DNA from: Novosphingobium sp.
GTDB taxonomy: Bacteria; Pseudomonadota; Alphaproteobacteria; Sphingomonadales; Sphingomonadaceae
DNA length: 64,000 nucleotides
Direction of reading: 5' to 3'
NCBI RefSeq assembly: GCF_039595395.1
Contig: NZ_JBCNLP010000001.1
Span: 2,108,001 to 2,172,000, forward strand
Part shown: positions 51,627 to 60,998 of the stretch, piece after piece
Numbering within the stretch: position 1 is the stretch's first letter
Layout of the letters: each line of letters starts with the position of its first letter
Position numbers and translations under genes: made by a program
Notes under the pieces: generated by a model
The model's input: only the letters and a program-made list of their open reading frames with translations
Database searches by the model: none
Told to the model about the DNA's origin: nothing

Positions 51627-54137
51627 ATGCTCGACGTGAACCCGACTGCCGTTGCCCTGAACCAGATGGTGCGCATCGACGCGCGCGCCACCGGCAAGGA
51701 GGACGCCATCCGCCAGGCCGGCCAGATGCTGGTCGCGGCGGGCTGCGTGGCTTCCGGTTACGAGGACAGCATGGTGGCGCGCGAATCCGTGGCCAACACC
51801 TATCTGGGCTCGGGCGTGGCGATCCCGCATGGGCTGGGCGAGGACAAGGGGCTGGTGCGCCGCGATGGCGTGGTGGTGCTGCAATTCGTGGACGGTATCG
51901 AGTGGAATCCCGGCCAGATCGCGCATCTGGTGGTGGGCATCGCCGCCAGTTCGGACAGCCATATCACCATCCTGCGCCGCCTGACCCGCCTGATCCAGGA
52001 TGAGGCGCGGCTCAAGATCCTGTCCACCACCGATGATGCCGATCTGATCGCTCAGGCCTTGCAGGATGACGCGGCTCCGGCGGCAGCGACGGAAAAGGCG
52101 CGCGATCTGGGTGAGACGATCGGTTGGGTGGTCGATTATCCCACCGGCCTGCATGCCCGCCCGGCTTCGGCCTGGGCGGAAGCGGCCAAGGCCAGCGAAG
52201 CTGCCCTGCGCGTGCGCCATGGCGAGGAGATGGCCGATCCGCGCAATCTGATCGCCCTGCTGCAACTGGGCCTGAAGGCGGGGGATGAGGTGGTGTTCTC
52301 GGCCGCTGGCAAGGATGCCGCTGCGGCTTTGCAGTCCTTCCATCGTGCGGTCACCCGCCTGACCCCGCGCGAAAAGGCCGATGCTGCCCGCGCCGCCGAA
52401 AAGGCAGCCAAGCCGGTGCATGGCTGGACCCCGCCGGGCACGCCGCAGATGATCGGCGGCGTTTCGGCCAGTCCGGGGCTGGCGATTGGCACGGTGCATG
52501 TGTTGGCCTCCGCGGAATTGACCGTGGCCGATGCGCCGGTCGATCTGGCCAGCGGCGGCGTTGTGCTCAACAATGCTCTGGTCAGGACCCGCGCGCAGAT
52601 GGTCGCGCTGATCGACGACACCACCCGCCGCCTTGGCGCGGGCGAGGCGGCGATCTTCAAGGCGCAGGCCGCGCTGCTCGATGACACCGATCTGATCACC
52701 CTGACCTGCCAGTTGATGGTCGAGGGGCATGGGGTGGCGTGGTCCTGGCATCAGGCGGTGGAGCGTATGGCGGGCCAATTGTCCGCGCTGGGTAATCCGG
52801 TGCTGGCCGCGCGTGCCGCCGATCTTCAGGATGTCGGGCGCCGCGTTCTGGCGCAGATCGATCCGGGCCTTGGCATCGGCACGCTGGCCGATCTGCCGGA
52901 TGCGCCCTGCATTCTGGTGGCCGAGGATCTGTCGCCCTCCGACACTGCGCTGCTGGACACCAGCAAGGTGATGGGCATCGCTACCGCGCTGGGTGGCCCC
53001 ACCTCGCACAGCGCCATTCTGGCGCGCACTTTGGGCATTCCCTCGGTGGTGGCGGGCGGGGCGCAATTGCTCAGCCTCGCAGCGGGCGGCACGGCCATCG
53101 TCGATGGCGATGTGGGCCGCGTGTGGCTGAACCCTTCGCAGGAGGATCTGGCCTCGGCCCGCGACTGGATCGCCCGCAAGGAGGCCCAGCGGCTGGAGCA
53201 GGAGGCCGAACGCAGCCGCCCCGCTGACACGCGCGACGGCGTCTCCATTGCCATCGGTGCCAACATCAACCGGCCCGATCAGGCGCCCTTTGCTTTGTCG
53301 CAGGGCGGCGAGGGCGTGGGGCTGATGCGCACCGAATTTCTCTTCCTCGAAGCGGGTGACACGCCTTCCGAGGACGAACAATTCGCCATCTATCGCGGCA
53401 TGATCGAGGCGCTGGGCGACCGGCCGCTGATCGTGCGCGCTCTGGACATCGGCGGCGACAAGCAGGTGCCGCATCTCGACCTGCCCAGGGAGGAGAACCC
53501 CTTCCTCGGTGTGCGTGGGGCGCGGCTGCTGCTGCGCCGGCCCGATCTGCTCGATCCGCAATTGCGTGCGCTGTATCGCGCGGCGGCGCTGGGGGGCGAT
53601 CTCTCGATCATGTTCCCGATGATCACCTCCGTTCCCGAACTGCTGGCCCTGCGCGAGCGCTGCGAAGCGATCCGCGCCGAGCTGGACGCCCCCCATGTGC
53701 CCATCGGCATCATGATCGAGGTGCCTGCCGCCGCCGTGGTCTCGCATGCGCTGGCCGCCCATGCCGATTTCTTCTCGATCGGCACCAATGACCTGACGCA
53801 ATATGCGCTGGCCATCGACCGCCAGAACCCCGAACTGGCCAGCGAGGCCGACAGCCTGCACCCCGCCGTCCTGCGCCTGATCGCCATGACGGTGGAGGGC
53901 GCGAAGGTCCATAACCGCTGGGTCGGCGTCTGCGGCGGCATTGCGGGCGATCCCTTTGGCGCGGCGCTGCTGGCAGGGCTGGGCGTGACCGAACTGTCGA
54001 TGACGCCGCGCGATATCCCTTCCGTCAAGGCGCGCATCCGCGCCAGCACCATGGGCGAGCTTCAGGCTTTGGCCGCCCGCGCGCTGGCCGCGCATACCGC
54101 CGCCGATGTGCGTGCCCTCAACAGCGGAGACCTGTGA
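51627..54137 (+). CDS. fruB: PTS fructose multiphosphoryl protein: EIIA-HPr-Enzyme I fusion
   Basis: 836 residues in three parts. EIIA-Fru at about 1-145 with phospho-His68 (VAIPHGLGED), HPr at about 162-250 with phospho-His176 (GLHARPAS), and Enzyme I from about 270 to the end with phospho-His461 (GGPTSHSAILAR), GLMRTEFLF and the metal and PEP-binding segments (IGTNDLTQYALAIDR). It moves phosphate from PEP through all three domains to EIIB on FruA. The HPr part has Arg-Asn where the regulatory Ser46 is normally found (DPRNLIALLQLG), so kinase control through HPr is unlikely. The stop overlaps the fruK start (TGATG). Confidence 0.95.
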   Translation: MLDVNPTAVALNQMVRIDARATGKEDAIRQAGQMLVAAGCVASGYEDSMVARESVANTYLGSGVAIPHGLGEDKGLVRRDGVVVLQFVDGIEWNPGQIAHLVVGIAASSDSHITILRRLTRLIQDEARLKILSTTDDADLIAQALQDDAAPAAATEKARDLGETIGWVVDYPTGLHARPASAWAEAAKASEAALRVRHGEEMADPRNLIALLQLGLKAGDEVVFSAAGKDAAAALQSFHRAVTRLTPREKADAARAAEKAAKPVHGWTPPGTPQMIGGVSASPGLAIGTVHVLASAELTVADAPVDLASGGVVLNNALVRTRAQMVALIDDTTRRLGAGEAAIFKAQAALLDDTDLITLTCQLMVEGHGVAWSWHQAVERMAGQLSALGNPVLAARAADLQDVGRRVLAQIDPGLGIGTLADLPDAPCILVAEDLSPSDTALLDTSKVMGIATALGGPTSHSAILARTLGIPSVVAGGAQLLSLAAGGTAIVDGDVGRVWLNPSQEDLASARDWIARKEAQRLEQEAERSRPADTRDGVSIAIGANINRPDQAPFALSQGGEGVGLMRTEFLFLEAGDTPSEDEQFAIYRGMIEALGDRPLIVRALDIGGDKQVPHLDLPREENPFLGVRGARLLLRRPDLLDPQLRALYRAAALGGDLSIMFPMITSVPELLALRERCEAIRAELDAPHVPIGIMIEVPAAAVVSHALAAHADFFSIGTNDLTQYALAIDRQNPELASEADSLHPAVLRLIAMTVEGAKVHNRWVGVCGGIAGDPFGAALLAGLGVTELSMTPRDIPSVKARIRASTMGELQALAARALAAHTAADVRALNSGDL

Positions 54138-55126
54138 TGACGACCCCTTCGCGCGTGGCCACGGTCACCTTCAATCCGGCCATCGACCAGACCATCACGG
54201 TCGGCCATCTGACTCGCGGCGAGGTCCATCGCGCGCACTCCGTGCGGCAGGACCCCGGCGGCAAGGGCGTCAATGTGGCGAGCTGTCTGGCCGACTGGGG
54301 TGTGCCGGTGACCACCTTCGGCCTGCTGGGCGCGGACAATGCGGCGCCTTTCGAGGCCCTGTGCGCCGCCAAGCCCATCGCTGACCGCTTCGAGCGCCTG
54401 CCCGGTGCGACCCGCGTCAACATCAAGATCGTCGATGATCGCGAGACGACGGACATCAATATGGATGGCCTGTCGGCCGATGATATCGCCACGGGCAAGG
54501 TCGTGGCAGCGGTGGAGGCCTTTGCCGCTGACGATGCTCTGGTGGTGCTGTCGGGCAGCCTGCCGCCCGGATGCCATGCGGGTATCTATGCGGAGATGGT
54601 CGCGCGCCTGCGGTCACGCGGGGCGAAAGTGTTGCTCGACACCAGCGGGGTGCCGCTGACCCTGGCGCTCAAGGCGCAGGTTCTGCCCGATATCATCAAG
54701 CCCAACCGGCGCGAACTGGCCGCATGGGCGGGCGAGCCGCTGGAGACCATCGAGGATGTGGTGCGCTGTTGCCAGCGGTTGCATGCGCAGGGCATCGCTT
54801 TGGTGGTGGTGTCAATGGGCGAGGAGGGGGCGCTGTTCCTCTCCGGAGAGGGCGCGCTGCTGGCGCGCCTGCCTGCCGGGGAACTGGCCAGCACCGTGGG
54901 CGCGGGCGATGCCATGGTGGCGGGATTGGCTGCGGCGGTCATCGAAGGCGCCGGGCTGGAGCGGACAGCCCGCCTCGCCACCGCCTTTGCTGTCGCCAAG
55001 TTGGGCCGACCGGGGCCGCATCTGCCCGATCTGGGCACGATCCATGCCATGAGCGAAGACGTGACCATCACAACAATCGACAGCGCCGAACAGATCGGCG
55101 CGAGCGGGACGGGAGAGGCCCGATGA
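54137..55126 (+). CDS. fruK: 1-Phosphofructokinase
   Basis: 329 residues, PfkB family. The conserved FNPAIDQTI, DPGGKGVNVAS and STVGAGDAMVAG (catalytic Asp in the last) define the 1-phosphofructokinase/tagatose kinase branch. It phosphorylates fructose-1-phosphate made by the PTS to fructose-1,6-bisphosphate. Coupled to fruB by 1-nt and to fruA by 4-nt overlap. The GTG one codon earlier is an alternative start. Confidence 0.94.
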   Translation: MTTPSRVATVTFNPAIDQTITVGHLTRGEVHRAHSVRQDPGGKGVNVASCLADWGVPVTTFGLLGADNAAPFEALCAAKPIADRFERLPGATRVNIKIVDDRETTDINMDGLSADDIATGKVVAAVEAFAADDALVVLSGSLPPGCHAGIYAEMVARLRSRGAKVLLDTSGVPLTLALKAQVLPDIIKPNRRELAAWAGEPLETIEDVVRCCQRLHAQGIALVVVSMGEEGALFLSGEGALLARLPAGELASTVGAGDAMVAGLAAAVIEGAGLERTARLATAFAVAKLGRPGPHLPDLGTIHAMSEDVTITTIDSAEQIGASGTGEAR

Positions 55127-56808
55127 CCAGACTTTATGCCATTGTGGAAGCGGGCGAGACGGGCGTCTCCGGCGTGCTGGCCGGAGAGGCTTTGCGCCGC
55201 GCAGCCAAACGACGCGATCAGCCGTTGGAGATCGAATTGCGCAGTGCGCAGGGGGTTATCAACCCCGTAACGCCCAGGGCGGATGAAGCGCTGCTTTTCG
55301 TCGCGCCCGAAGGCGCCAGCGATCCTTCCATTGAGGCGCGCGCGCATCATCGCCTGACCATCGAGGCGGTGCTGGCCGATCCCGATGCGGCGCTCGCTTC
55401 GGCGCTGAGCGCGCCTGTTGAGGACAAGGCCGTCCCCCGCATCGTTGCGGTGACGTCCTGTCCCACCGGCATCGCCCATACCTTTATGGCCGCCGAGGGA
55501 CTTCAGGAGGGCGCCCGCCAGTTGGGCTACACGCTGAAGGTCGAGACGCAGGGTTCGGTGGGCGCGGGCAATCCGCTGACCGCCGAGGAGATCGCGCAGG
55601 CCGATGTGGTGCTGATCGCCGCCGACCGCGAGGTCGACCGCAGCCGCTTCGCGGGCAAGCGCGTCTTCACCTCCAACACCAAGCCCGCGATCACCGGCGG
55701 CGCCGCGCTGATCGACAAGGCGCTGGCCGAGGCGGTGGTCGAGCAGGGCAGCGCCGTCAGCAGCGAGAATGCCGACAGCGGCGCCAAGCGTGCAGGCCCC
55801 TACAAGCATCTGATGACCGGCGTGTCCTTCATGCTGCCCTTCGTGGTGGCGGGCGGGTTGCTGATCGCTCTGGCCTTTGCGCTGGGCGGCATTCACGCCA
55901 ATGAGGATGCGGCTGCGGGCACGTTGGCTCATGCGCTGTTCCTGATCGGGGCGAAGGGAGGCTTTGCCCTCATCGTTCCGGCGCTGGCGGGGTATATTGC
56001 CTATTCCATTGCCGACCGGCCCGGCATCGCGCCGGGCATGATCGGCGGCATGCTGGCGGCCAATCTGGGCGCGGGCTTTCTGGGCGGGATCGTCGCGGGC
56101 TTTATCGCTGGCTATGGCGTCGATGCGCTGAACCGGCTGATCGTGCTTCCCAAGAATCTGGCCGGATTGAAGCCGGTGCTGATCCTGCCGCTGCTGGGCA
56201 CACTGCTGACCGGTCTGGCGATGATCTATGCCGTGGGCACGCCCGTTGCGGCGGCTCTGGCCTTTCTCACCGAATGGCTGCGCGCCATGCAGGGATCGAG
56301 CGCGGTGTTGCTGGGCATCATTCTGGGGGCGATGATGGCCTTCGATGTCGGCGGGCCGGTGAACAAGGCGGCCTATGCCTTCTCGGTCGCGCTGATTTCC
56401 TCGCAGGTCTACACGCCGATGGCGGCCGTGATGGCGGCGGGTATGACGCCGCCTCTGGGCATTGCTTTGGCCACGCGCCTGTTCGCCAACCGCTTCACGC
56501 CCGAAGAGCGCGAGGCGGGCAGCGCGGCGGCGGTGCTGGGGCTGGCTTTTGTTTCCGAAGGAGCGATCCCCTTTGCCGCGCGCGATCCCTTCCGGGTGAT
56601 CCCGTCGCTGATGGTCGGATCCTCTGTGGCAGGTGCGATCGCGATGGCTTTTGGCGCCGAGTTGCGGGTGCCGCATGGCGGTATCTTCGTGCTGCCCATT
56701 CCCGGAGCCGTGACCCATCTGGGCGGTTACGCGCTGGCGCTGGTGGCCGGAACCGTGGTGAGCGCATTGCTGGTCGGCCTGCTCAAGAAGCCGCTGGTCA
56801 AGGGCTGA
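55123..56808 (+). CDS. fruA: PTS fructose EIIBC permease
   Basis: 561 residues from ATG 55123, which overlaps the fruK stop. Residues 1-100 are a degenerate EIIB-like domain without a Cys, as in the B' domain of E. coli FruA. Residues about 103-205 are the active EIIB with phospho-Cys113 (VTSCPTGIAHT), and about 225-561 the EIIC membrane part (GVSFMLPFVVAGGLL, GMIGGMLAANLGAGFLGGI, FDVGGPVNKAAY, SEGAIPFAARDP). It imports and phosphorylates fructose at C1. All conserved EIIC motifs are intact. Confidence 0.95.
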   Translation: MTRLYAIVEAGETGVSGVLAGEALRRAAKRRDQPLEIELRSAQGVINPVTPRADEALLFVAPEGASDPSIEARAHHRLTIEAVLADPDAALASALSAPVEDKAVPRIVAVTSCPTGIAHTFMAAEGLQEGARQLGYTLKVETQGSVGAGNPLTAEEIAQADVVLIAADREVDRSRFAGKRVFTSNTKPAITGGAALIDKALAEAVVEQGSAVSSENADSGAKRAGPYKHLMTGVSFMLPFVVAGGLLIALAFALGGIHANEDAAAGTLAHALFLIGAKGGFALIVPALAGYIAYSIADRPGIAPGMIGGMLAANLGAGFLGGIVAGFIAGYGVDALNRLIVLPKNLAGLKPVLILPLLGTLLTGLAMIYAVGTPVAAALAFLTEWLRAMQGSSAVLLGIILGAMMAFDVGGPVNKAAYAFSVALISSQVYTPMAAVMAAGMTPPLGIALATRLFANRFTPEEREAGSAAAVLGLAFVSEGAIPFAARDPFRVIPSLMVGSSVAGAIAMAFGAELRVPHGGIFVLPIPGAVTHLGGYALALVAGTVVSALLVGLLKKPLVKG

Positions 56809-56813
56809 AAGCG

Positions 56814-56833
56814 GCGCCCGTTCAAGCGGGCGC
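56814..56833 (+). promoter_or_regulatory. Hairpin between fruA and porin gene
   Basis: GCGCCCG-TTCAAG-CGGGCGC forms a perfect 7-bp stem six bases after the fruA stop. No T-tract follows, so an attenuator or mRNA-stability role between fruA and the porin is more likely than a full terminator. Confidence 0.45.
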
Positions 56834-56875
56834 GCCCAAATCTGAACAATAAACCGGGTCGGGAGAGTTCGTGTC

Positions 56876-58228
56876 ATGGTTGCGATGAAAGGGCTCGCGG
56901 CGTTGCTCGCCGCGGGGGTGGCAGGTTTTGCGCCTGCGCTATGGGCTCAGACGGTACCGGTGGACGCGCCACAAACAAGCGCGGAGGCTGCACCTGTGGC
57001 GGCGACGCTCGACAGTCTGGCCGCGAAGGGGCTGAGTTTTTCGCTCAGCTACACCGGCGAGGCCGCGGCCAATCTGAGCGGTGGTCTGGACCGGAAAGCG
57101 GCCTATGCGGGGCAGGTCTATGTCGGCGCCGATGCCGATCTGGGTAAACTGGCCCATGTGCCGGGCGCCACGCTGCATCTGGCCATCACCAACCGTCATG
57201 GCCAGAGCCTGTCGAGCATCGCGCTGGGCAACAACACATCGGTGCAGGAAATCTGGGGCACGCAGAACACCCATCTGGCGATCCTCACCTGGGAGCAGAA
57301 GCTGTTGGGCGGCGCGGTGGATATCGAGGCGGGCAAGAGCCAGGCCAACATCCATTTCCTCAATTCGCCGATCTATTGCAACTTCCAGTCGAACTCCACC
57401 TGCGGCAACCCGACGATGGTGTTCAAGGACAGCAACTTCACCTATTTCCCGGCCTCAAGCTGGATGGCCAAGGTCAAGGTGACGGTGGCGCGCGACTGGT
57501 TCGCCCATGTCGGCATCTATGAGGTGAACCCCAACCGCAAGGCCGCCGATGACAACGGGTTCAGCTTCAGCTTCAAGGGTGGCACCGGCTTTATCGTGCC
57601 CTTCGAACTGGGCTATGGCACGGATTACAACACGGCCCGGCTGCCGCGCCATGTGATCCTGGGCGGCTGGATTGACCGTGGCGACTATGCCGATCCTCTG
57701 CGTGATACCTCGGGCGGAATCGCGGCACTGACAGGACGGCCTTCCGCCACGCTCAAGGGGCGCAACGGGCTTTATCTGCGCTTTGATCAGCAATTGACGC
57801 GGCCCGATCCGCGCAGCCAGCGCGGGCTGGCGGTGTTCGGCGTGGCGATGGCCAACATCTCGGGCCGGGTGGAGGAAAGCCATTACTTCGATCTGGGACT
57901 GGTGCAGACGGGAACCTGGCGAGGCCGGGATCAGGACACCATCGGCTTTATGATCAATGACCAGCACTTCAGCGGTCTGGCGATGCAGCGGATGAACGCC
58001 TTGCGCGTGGCTGCCGGCGGCAGGCCCGATGCGCATCGGGACGAGATCATGATGGAACTGGCCTATGGTGCGCAGCTTGGCCGCGCGTTGCGGATTTCGC
58101 CCAATGTGCAATATGTGCTGCACCCGGATTCATCGGGAGCACCCTTGCGGGCGAATGCCATCCCCAATGCCTGGATCGTGGGCTTCAAGTTCAACGTCGA
58201 TGCGATGAAGCTGCTGTCGCATCGATGA
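56876..58228 (+). CDS. OprB-family carbohydrate porin
   Basis: 450 residues from ATG 56876 (GGGAGAG at 8-nt spacing). Signal peptide about 1-24 (ending LWAQ). The barrel contains LSFSLSYTGEAAANLSGG, GKSQANIHFLNSPIYCNFQSN-type strands and GLYLRFDQQLTRPDP, and the C-terminus has IVGFKFNVDAMKLL; these agree with OprB. It would pass small sugars, presumably fructose, through the outer membrane by diffusion. Placing it directly after fruA gives the operon its own outer-membrane entry. Confidence 0.88.
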   Translation: MVAMKGLAALLAAGVAGFAPALWAQTVPVDAPQTSAEAAPVAATLDSLAAKGLSFSLSYTGEAAANLSGGLDRKAAYAGQVYVGADADLGKLAHVPGATLHLAITNRHGQSLSSIALGNNTSVQEIWGTQNTHLAILTWEQKLLGGAVDIEAGKSQANIHFLNSPIYCNFQSNSTCGNPTMVFKDSNFTYFPASSWMAKVKVTVARDWFAHVGIYEVNPNRKAADDNGFSFSFKGGTGFIVPFELGYGTDYNTARLPRHVILGGWIDRGDYADPLRDTSGGIAALTGRPSATLKGRNGLYLRFDQQLTRPDPRSQRGLAVFGVAMANISGRVEESHYFDLGLVQTGTWRGRDQDTIGFMINDQHFSGLAMQRMNALRVAAGGRPDAHRDEIMMELAYGAQLGRALRISPNVQYVLHPDSSGAPLRANAIPNAWIVGFKFNVDAMKLLSHR

Positions 58229-58239
58229 GAGTTGGCGCC

Positions 58240-58722
58240 TCAGACCAGCAGCGAGATGAAACCCTGCTGCTGGCTGGCAAAGGCATCGCTCAGCAGTTTG
58301 GTGATCTTGGCGCGTGTGGCCGCCGGATCGGTGGGCGTTGTGTCGGTTGTCGACGTATCGCTGCCTGATGTGGAGCCCGTCGTCGTGCCCGTGCTGGCGC
58401 CGGTTGTGTCCGTGGAAGTCGACGCGGCGGTGCTGGTCGCGGCCAGCGATTGGGCCAGTGAGCTGATCTCGGTCAACAGGCCGCTGGTCGTGTCATAGGT
58501 GGTGCCCAGCAGCGCGCTCAGGGCATTGCCCGAGGTCGAGCTGTTGGTCCCCAACAAGGTGGCAATGTTCGAGGAACTGGAGCTATCCGTGCCCTGCACC
58601 ATGGAGATTAGCGAGCTGGCGGTGCTGTCGCTGCCCGACCCGCTGGTGCTGCCCGCGCTGAGCTGGTTGAGATAGGTCGCCAGAGCGCCGACGGCGCCAG
58701 TGGTGCTGGATATGGTGGTCAT
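58240..58722 (-). CDS. Ser/Thr-rich low-complexity protein of unknown function
   Basis: 160 residues from ATG 58722 (GGGAGG at 8-nt spacing). About half of the residues are Ser, Thr, Gly or Ala, with runs such as STSGSGSDSTASS and TGTTTGSTSGSDTSTTDT, and a central more hydrophobic part (GNALSALLGTTYDTTSGLLTEISS). There is no signal peptide, membrane helix or Cys. The C-terminus (ITKLLSDAFASQQQGFISLLV) looks helical and amphipathic. I do not recognise the family. It converges with the porin gene, stops 11 bp apart, and is not obviously linked to any neighbour. Confidence 0.6.
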   Translation of the reverse strand: MTTISSTTGAVGALATYLNQLSAGSTSGSGSDSTASSLISMVQGTDSSSSSNIATLLGTNSSTSGNALSALLGTTYDTTSGLLTEISSLAQSLAATSTAASTSTDTTGASTGTTTGSTSGSDTSTTDTTPTDPAATRAKITKLLSDAFASQQQGFISLLV

Positions 58723-58866
58723 GCTCCAGGCCTCCCTTGAATGTTTCGACCGGGATTTTAGGTGAAACATCCCTTCCTTGGGGAGAATCCCGACTAGGGA
58801 TTACCCCTTATTTGCAGGCATTTGGCCTTGGCATGGGCACATTTTGTCGAGGTAGAAGAGAGAAGA

Positions 58867-58892
58867 ATGTGAGGAGGGCTCCCCCCTCACAT
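58867..58892 (-). terminator. Hairpin downstream of the glycosidase gene
   Basis: ATGTGAGGAGGG with CCCCCTCACAT forms an 11-bp stem with a single unpaired base and a small loop. On the minus strand, after the glycosidase stop at 58912, a T/C-rich stretch (TCTTCTCTCTTC) follows. It looks similar in design to the GGGAG-hairpin-pyrimidine elements at 28331 and 44282, but with different bases. Confidence 0.55.
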
Positions 58893-58911
58893 GTCTCCCT
58901 GCAAAACCTCC

Positions 58912-60948
58912 TCAACGCGTGGGAGGCGTCAGCCCCAGATAGGCCGAACTCCAGAGCTGGGCGGCGTTCGATTCATCCGCATCGCCAGCCCCTGCGCCGA
59001 AGGCCACCACCTTGTAGTGCCCGTTCTCAAAGGCCCAGGACCACAGTTCCGAACTGGCCATGTCGCGATGCGCCTCGATGGCCGTCCACAGGGTCTTGCG
59101 GTCGGCAACCAGATCGGCGCGGACCTTGGGCGGCAAATCGGTGCGCTTCAACTGGCGGTCCAGTCCGCCGGCCAGCAGGGCCTGCTGCCATGACCAGACG
59201 ACCAGACCATGATAGGCGCTTTGGGTGAAGCGGCTCTTGTCCTCGGGCGTGCCATAGACGGCATTGGCGACCAGCAGACCGATATCCGTCATCAGGCCAG
59301 CGGGGAAGGGGCGCATCATGGCGGTCACATCCCGATCCAGCAGGGCGGGGGCGGGGTGGCCGAACATCAGATCGAAGCCGGGGTCGGAGTTCACCATGCG
59401 GACGGGCGAGCCATCGGCATTGAGCGACAGTGCGTGGTAACGCACCGGCTGGCCATTCACAGCCTTAAGCGCGGCCTGGGAGGGCACCTTCAGTTCGGCG
59501 GCATAGGCGGTGATGTCCGCCTTGGCCTGGGCGGCAGGGACCGTCACATCGAAGAAGCCCGGCGCCTTGCTGGCCCAGATGTCCGCTGCGGCGCCGGCCT
59601 TGGCGAAGGCGGCCTTGTCCTCGCCGGTCATATAGGGCGTCAGCACGCCGGAGGCCGTCAAGCGCTGGATGGCACGCAGGGCGGCGGGGGCGAGGGCGGC
59701 GTTCACGTCATAGGGATAGCGGCCCAGACCCAGCCCGGTGTTGCTGTCACGCCATTCGCCGGTGGGGCGGCCATCCTTGATCGCCAGCAGATGGGCGACG
59801 GCGGGCGTCTGTACGAAGGGCTGCGTGGTGCTGAGCACAAAGCGCAGATTGCGCATCAGCGCCGCGCCTGCGGTTTCGCTGCTATCGCCTGCCTTGCCGC
59901 TGGGGGCGGCGAGGAACGCCTTGGCGCGGGCCAGACCGCTCGGGCCGTCCAGCATATAGCGCTCGACCAGCGGGGCCAGCATATAGCTGGAATCGATCAT
60001 GGCGTAGTCGTAATCGGGGGCGCCGCTGAGGGGCTGGTGGTGGCGCAGATGGTCCAGCACGGCAAATTCGCCGATGCCTTCCTCATGGGCTGCCTCACCC
60101 TGCGGCGAGAGGCGGGCGATGACCGAGCGCAGCCCGCCCTCGATGGCCTCGGGCTGGAGCGCGGGCATCAGCAGGCTGAGCGACATCATCGTGTCGCGCC
60201 CGAAATAGGTGTTGAAGCGCCACGAGCCGGCCATGAATTTCTCGCGATAGCTCAGGAAGCTGAGCGTGTTGCGCGCGGCGGGATCACGGTTGGCCTTGGG
60301 CGAGAGCAGCGCGTCGCCCTGCAGCGGGGTGAGCGGGGTTTCACCGCTCTGGGCCTCGATGCGCAGGGTGATCCTGCCATCGGCCCCCGCCGTGATGCGG
60401 CCCATCGCCAGCGAGCCCTGCACCACCGTCACCGCAAGGCGATAGCCCGGCGCGCCATCGAGGCGGTCACGCTGCCAGAGGAGGGTCTGGCCTTTGATGA
60501 CGGGCAGCGTGTCCACCTCTGGGGTCTTGATGCCGTCGCTCTGATAATCGCGCAGCACGCGCACGGAGGAGAGGACCGCCTGCTTCACCTGCAAGGCGGG
60601 AGCCGTGATCTCGGCGGTGGCGGTGATGCCATAGAGCTTGCGGCCCTTGGCATCCTCCACCGTTTGGGCGGTGGGCGGCGTGACCATGCGCCATGTCGCG
60701 CTCTGGCCAAGATGGTCGAACCACAGGCCCACGCCGCTGTTGCCCGCCGGGAAGGCCACCAGAATGCGCGGATCGAGGCCCGAGCGCAGCAGCAGATGCG
60801 CCGCCACCGGCCCCTGCCGGTAGAAACTGTTGAGATTGTTGCCTTCCTTCACCTCGAACTGCAGCGGCTGAGCGGCGGATTGCGCATGCGCCACAGGCGC
60901 GGCCAACAAGGCAGCGGCGGCAAGCGAGAGGGAGGATTTCAAAAGCAT
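58912..60948 (-). CDS. Secreted (alpha/alpha)6-barrel glycosidase candidate
   Basis: 678 residues from ATG 60948 (GGAG at 8-nt spacing), signal peptide about 1-23 (ending AHAQ). An N-terminal beta domain of about 230 residues precedes a helical part that includes FNTYFGRDTMMSLSLLMPAL and EEGIGEFAVLDHLRHHQ, a layout like that of amylo-alpha-1,6-glucosidase and related six-hairpin glycosidases. The Arg-Asp of GRDT and the Glu residues of EEGIGE are possible active-site residues. It is encoded in the same direction as a halogenase-like protein and a TonB receptor. No exact activity can be assigned. Confidence 0.65.
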   Translation of the reverse strand: MLLKSSLSLAAAALLAAPVAHAQSAAQPLQFEVKEGNNLNSFYRQGPVAAHLLLRSGLDPRILVAFPAGNSGVGLWFDHLGQSATWRMVTPPTAQTVEDAKGRKLYGITATAEITAPALQVKQAVLSSVRVLRDYQSDGIKTPEVDTLPVIKGQTLLWQRDRLDGAPGYRLAVTVVQGSLAMGRITAGADGRITLRIEAQSGETPLTPLQGDALLSPKANRDPAARNTLSFLSYREKFMAGSWRFNTYFGRDTMMSLSLLMPALQPEAIEGGLRSVIARLSPQGEAAHEEGIGEFAVLDHLRHHQPLSGAPDYDYAMIDSSYMLAPLVERYMLDGPSGLARAKAFLAAPSGKAGDSSETAGAALMRNLRFVLSTTQPFVQTPAVAHLLAIKDGRPTGEWRDSNTGLGLGRYPYDVNAALAPAALRAIQRLTASGVLTPYMTGEDKAAFAKAGAAADIWASKAPGFFDVTVPAAQAKADITAYAAELKVPSQAALKAVNGQPVRYHALSLNADGSPVRMVNSDPGFDLMFGHPAPALLDRDVTAMMRPFPAGLMTDIGLLVANAVYGTPEDKSRFTQSAYHGLVVWSWQQALLAGGLDRQLKRTDLPPKVRADLVADRKTLWTAIEAHRDMASSELWSWAFENGHYKVVAFGAGAGDADESNAAQLWSSAYLGLTPPTR

Positions 60949-60998
60949 CGATAGAACTCCGATCAAGCCGAACGTATGGCTCTGCGGTCAAAATTGGG

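Noticed and set aside
51465..54095. An 876-codon open frame antisense to fruB
   Set aside because: The fruB frame has three phospho-His sites in the correct order; the antisense frame has no motif and would cover the fru promoter.
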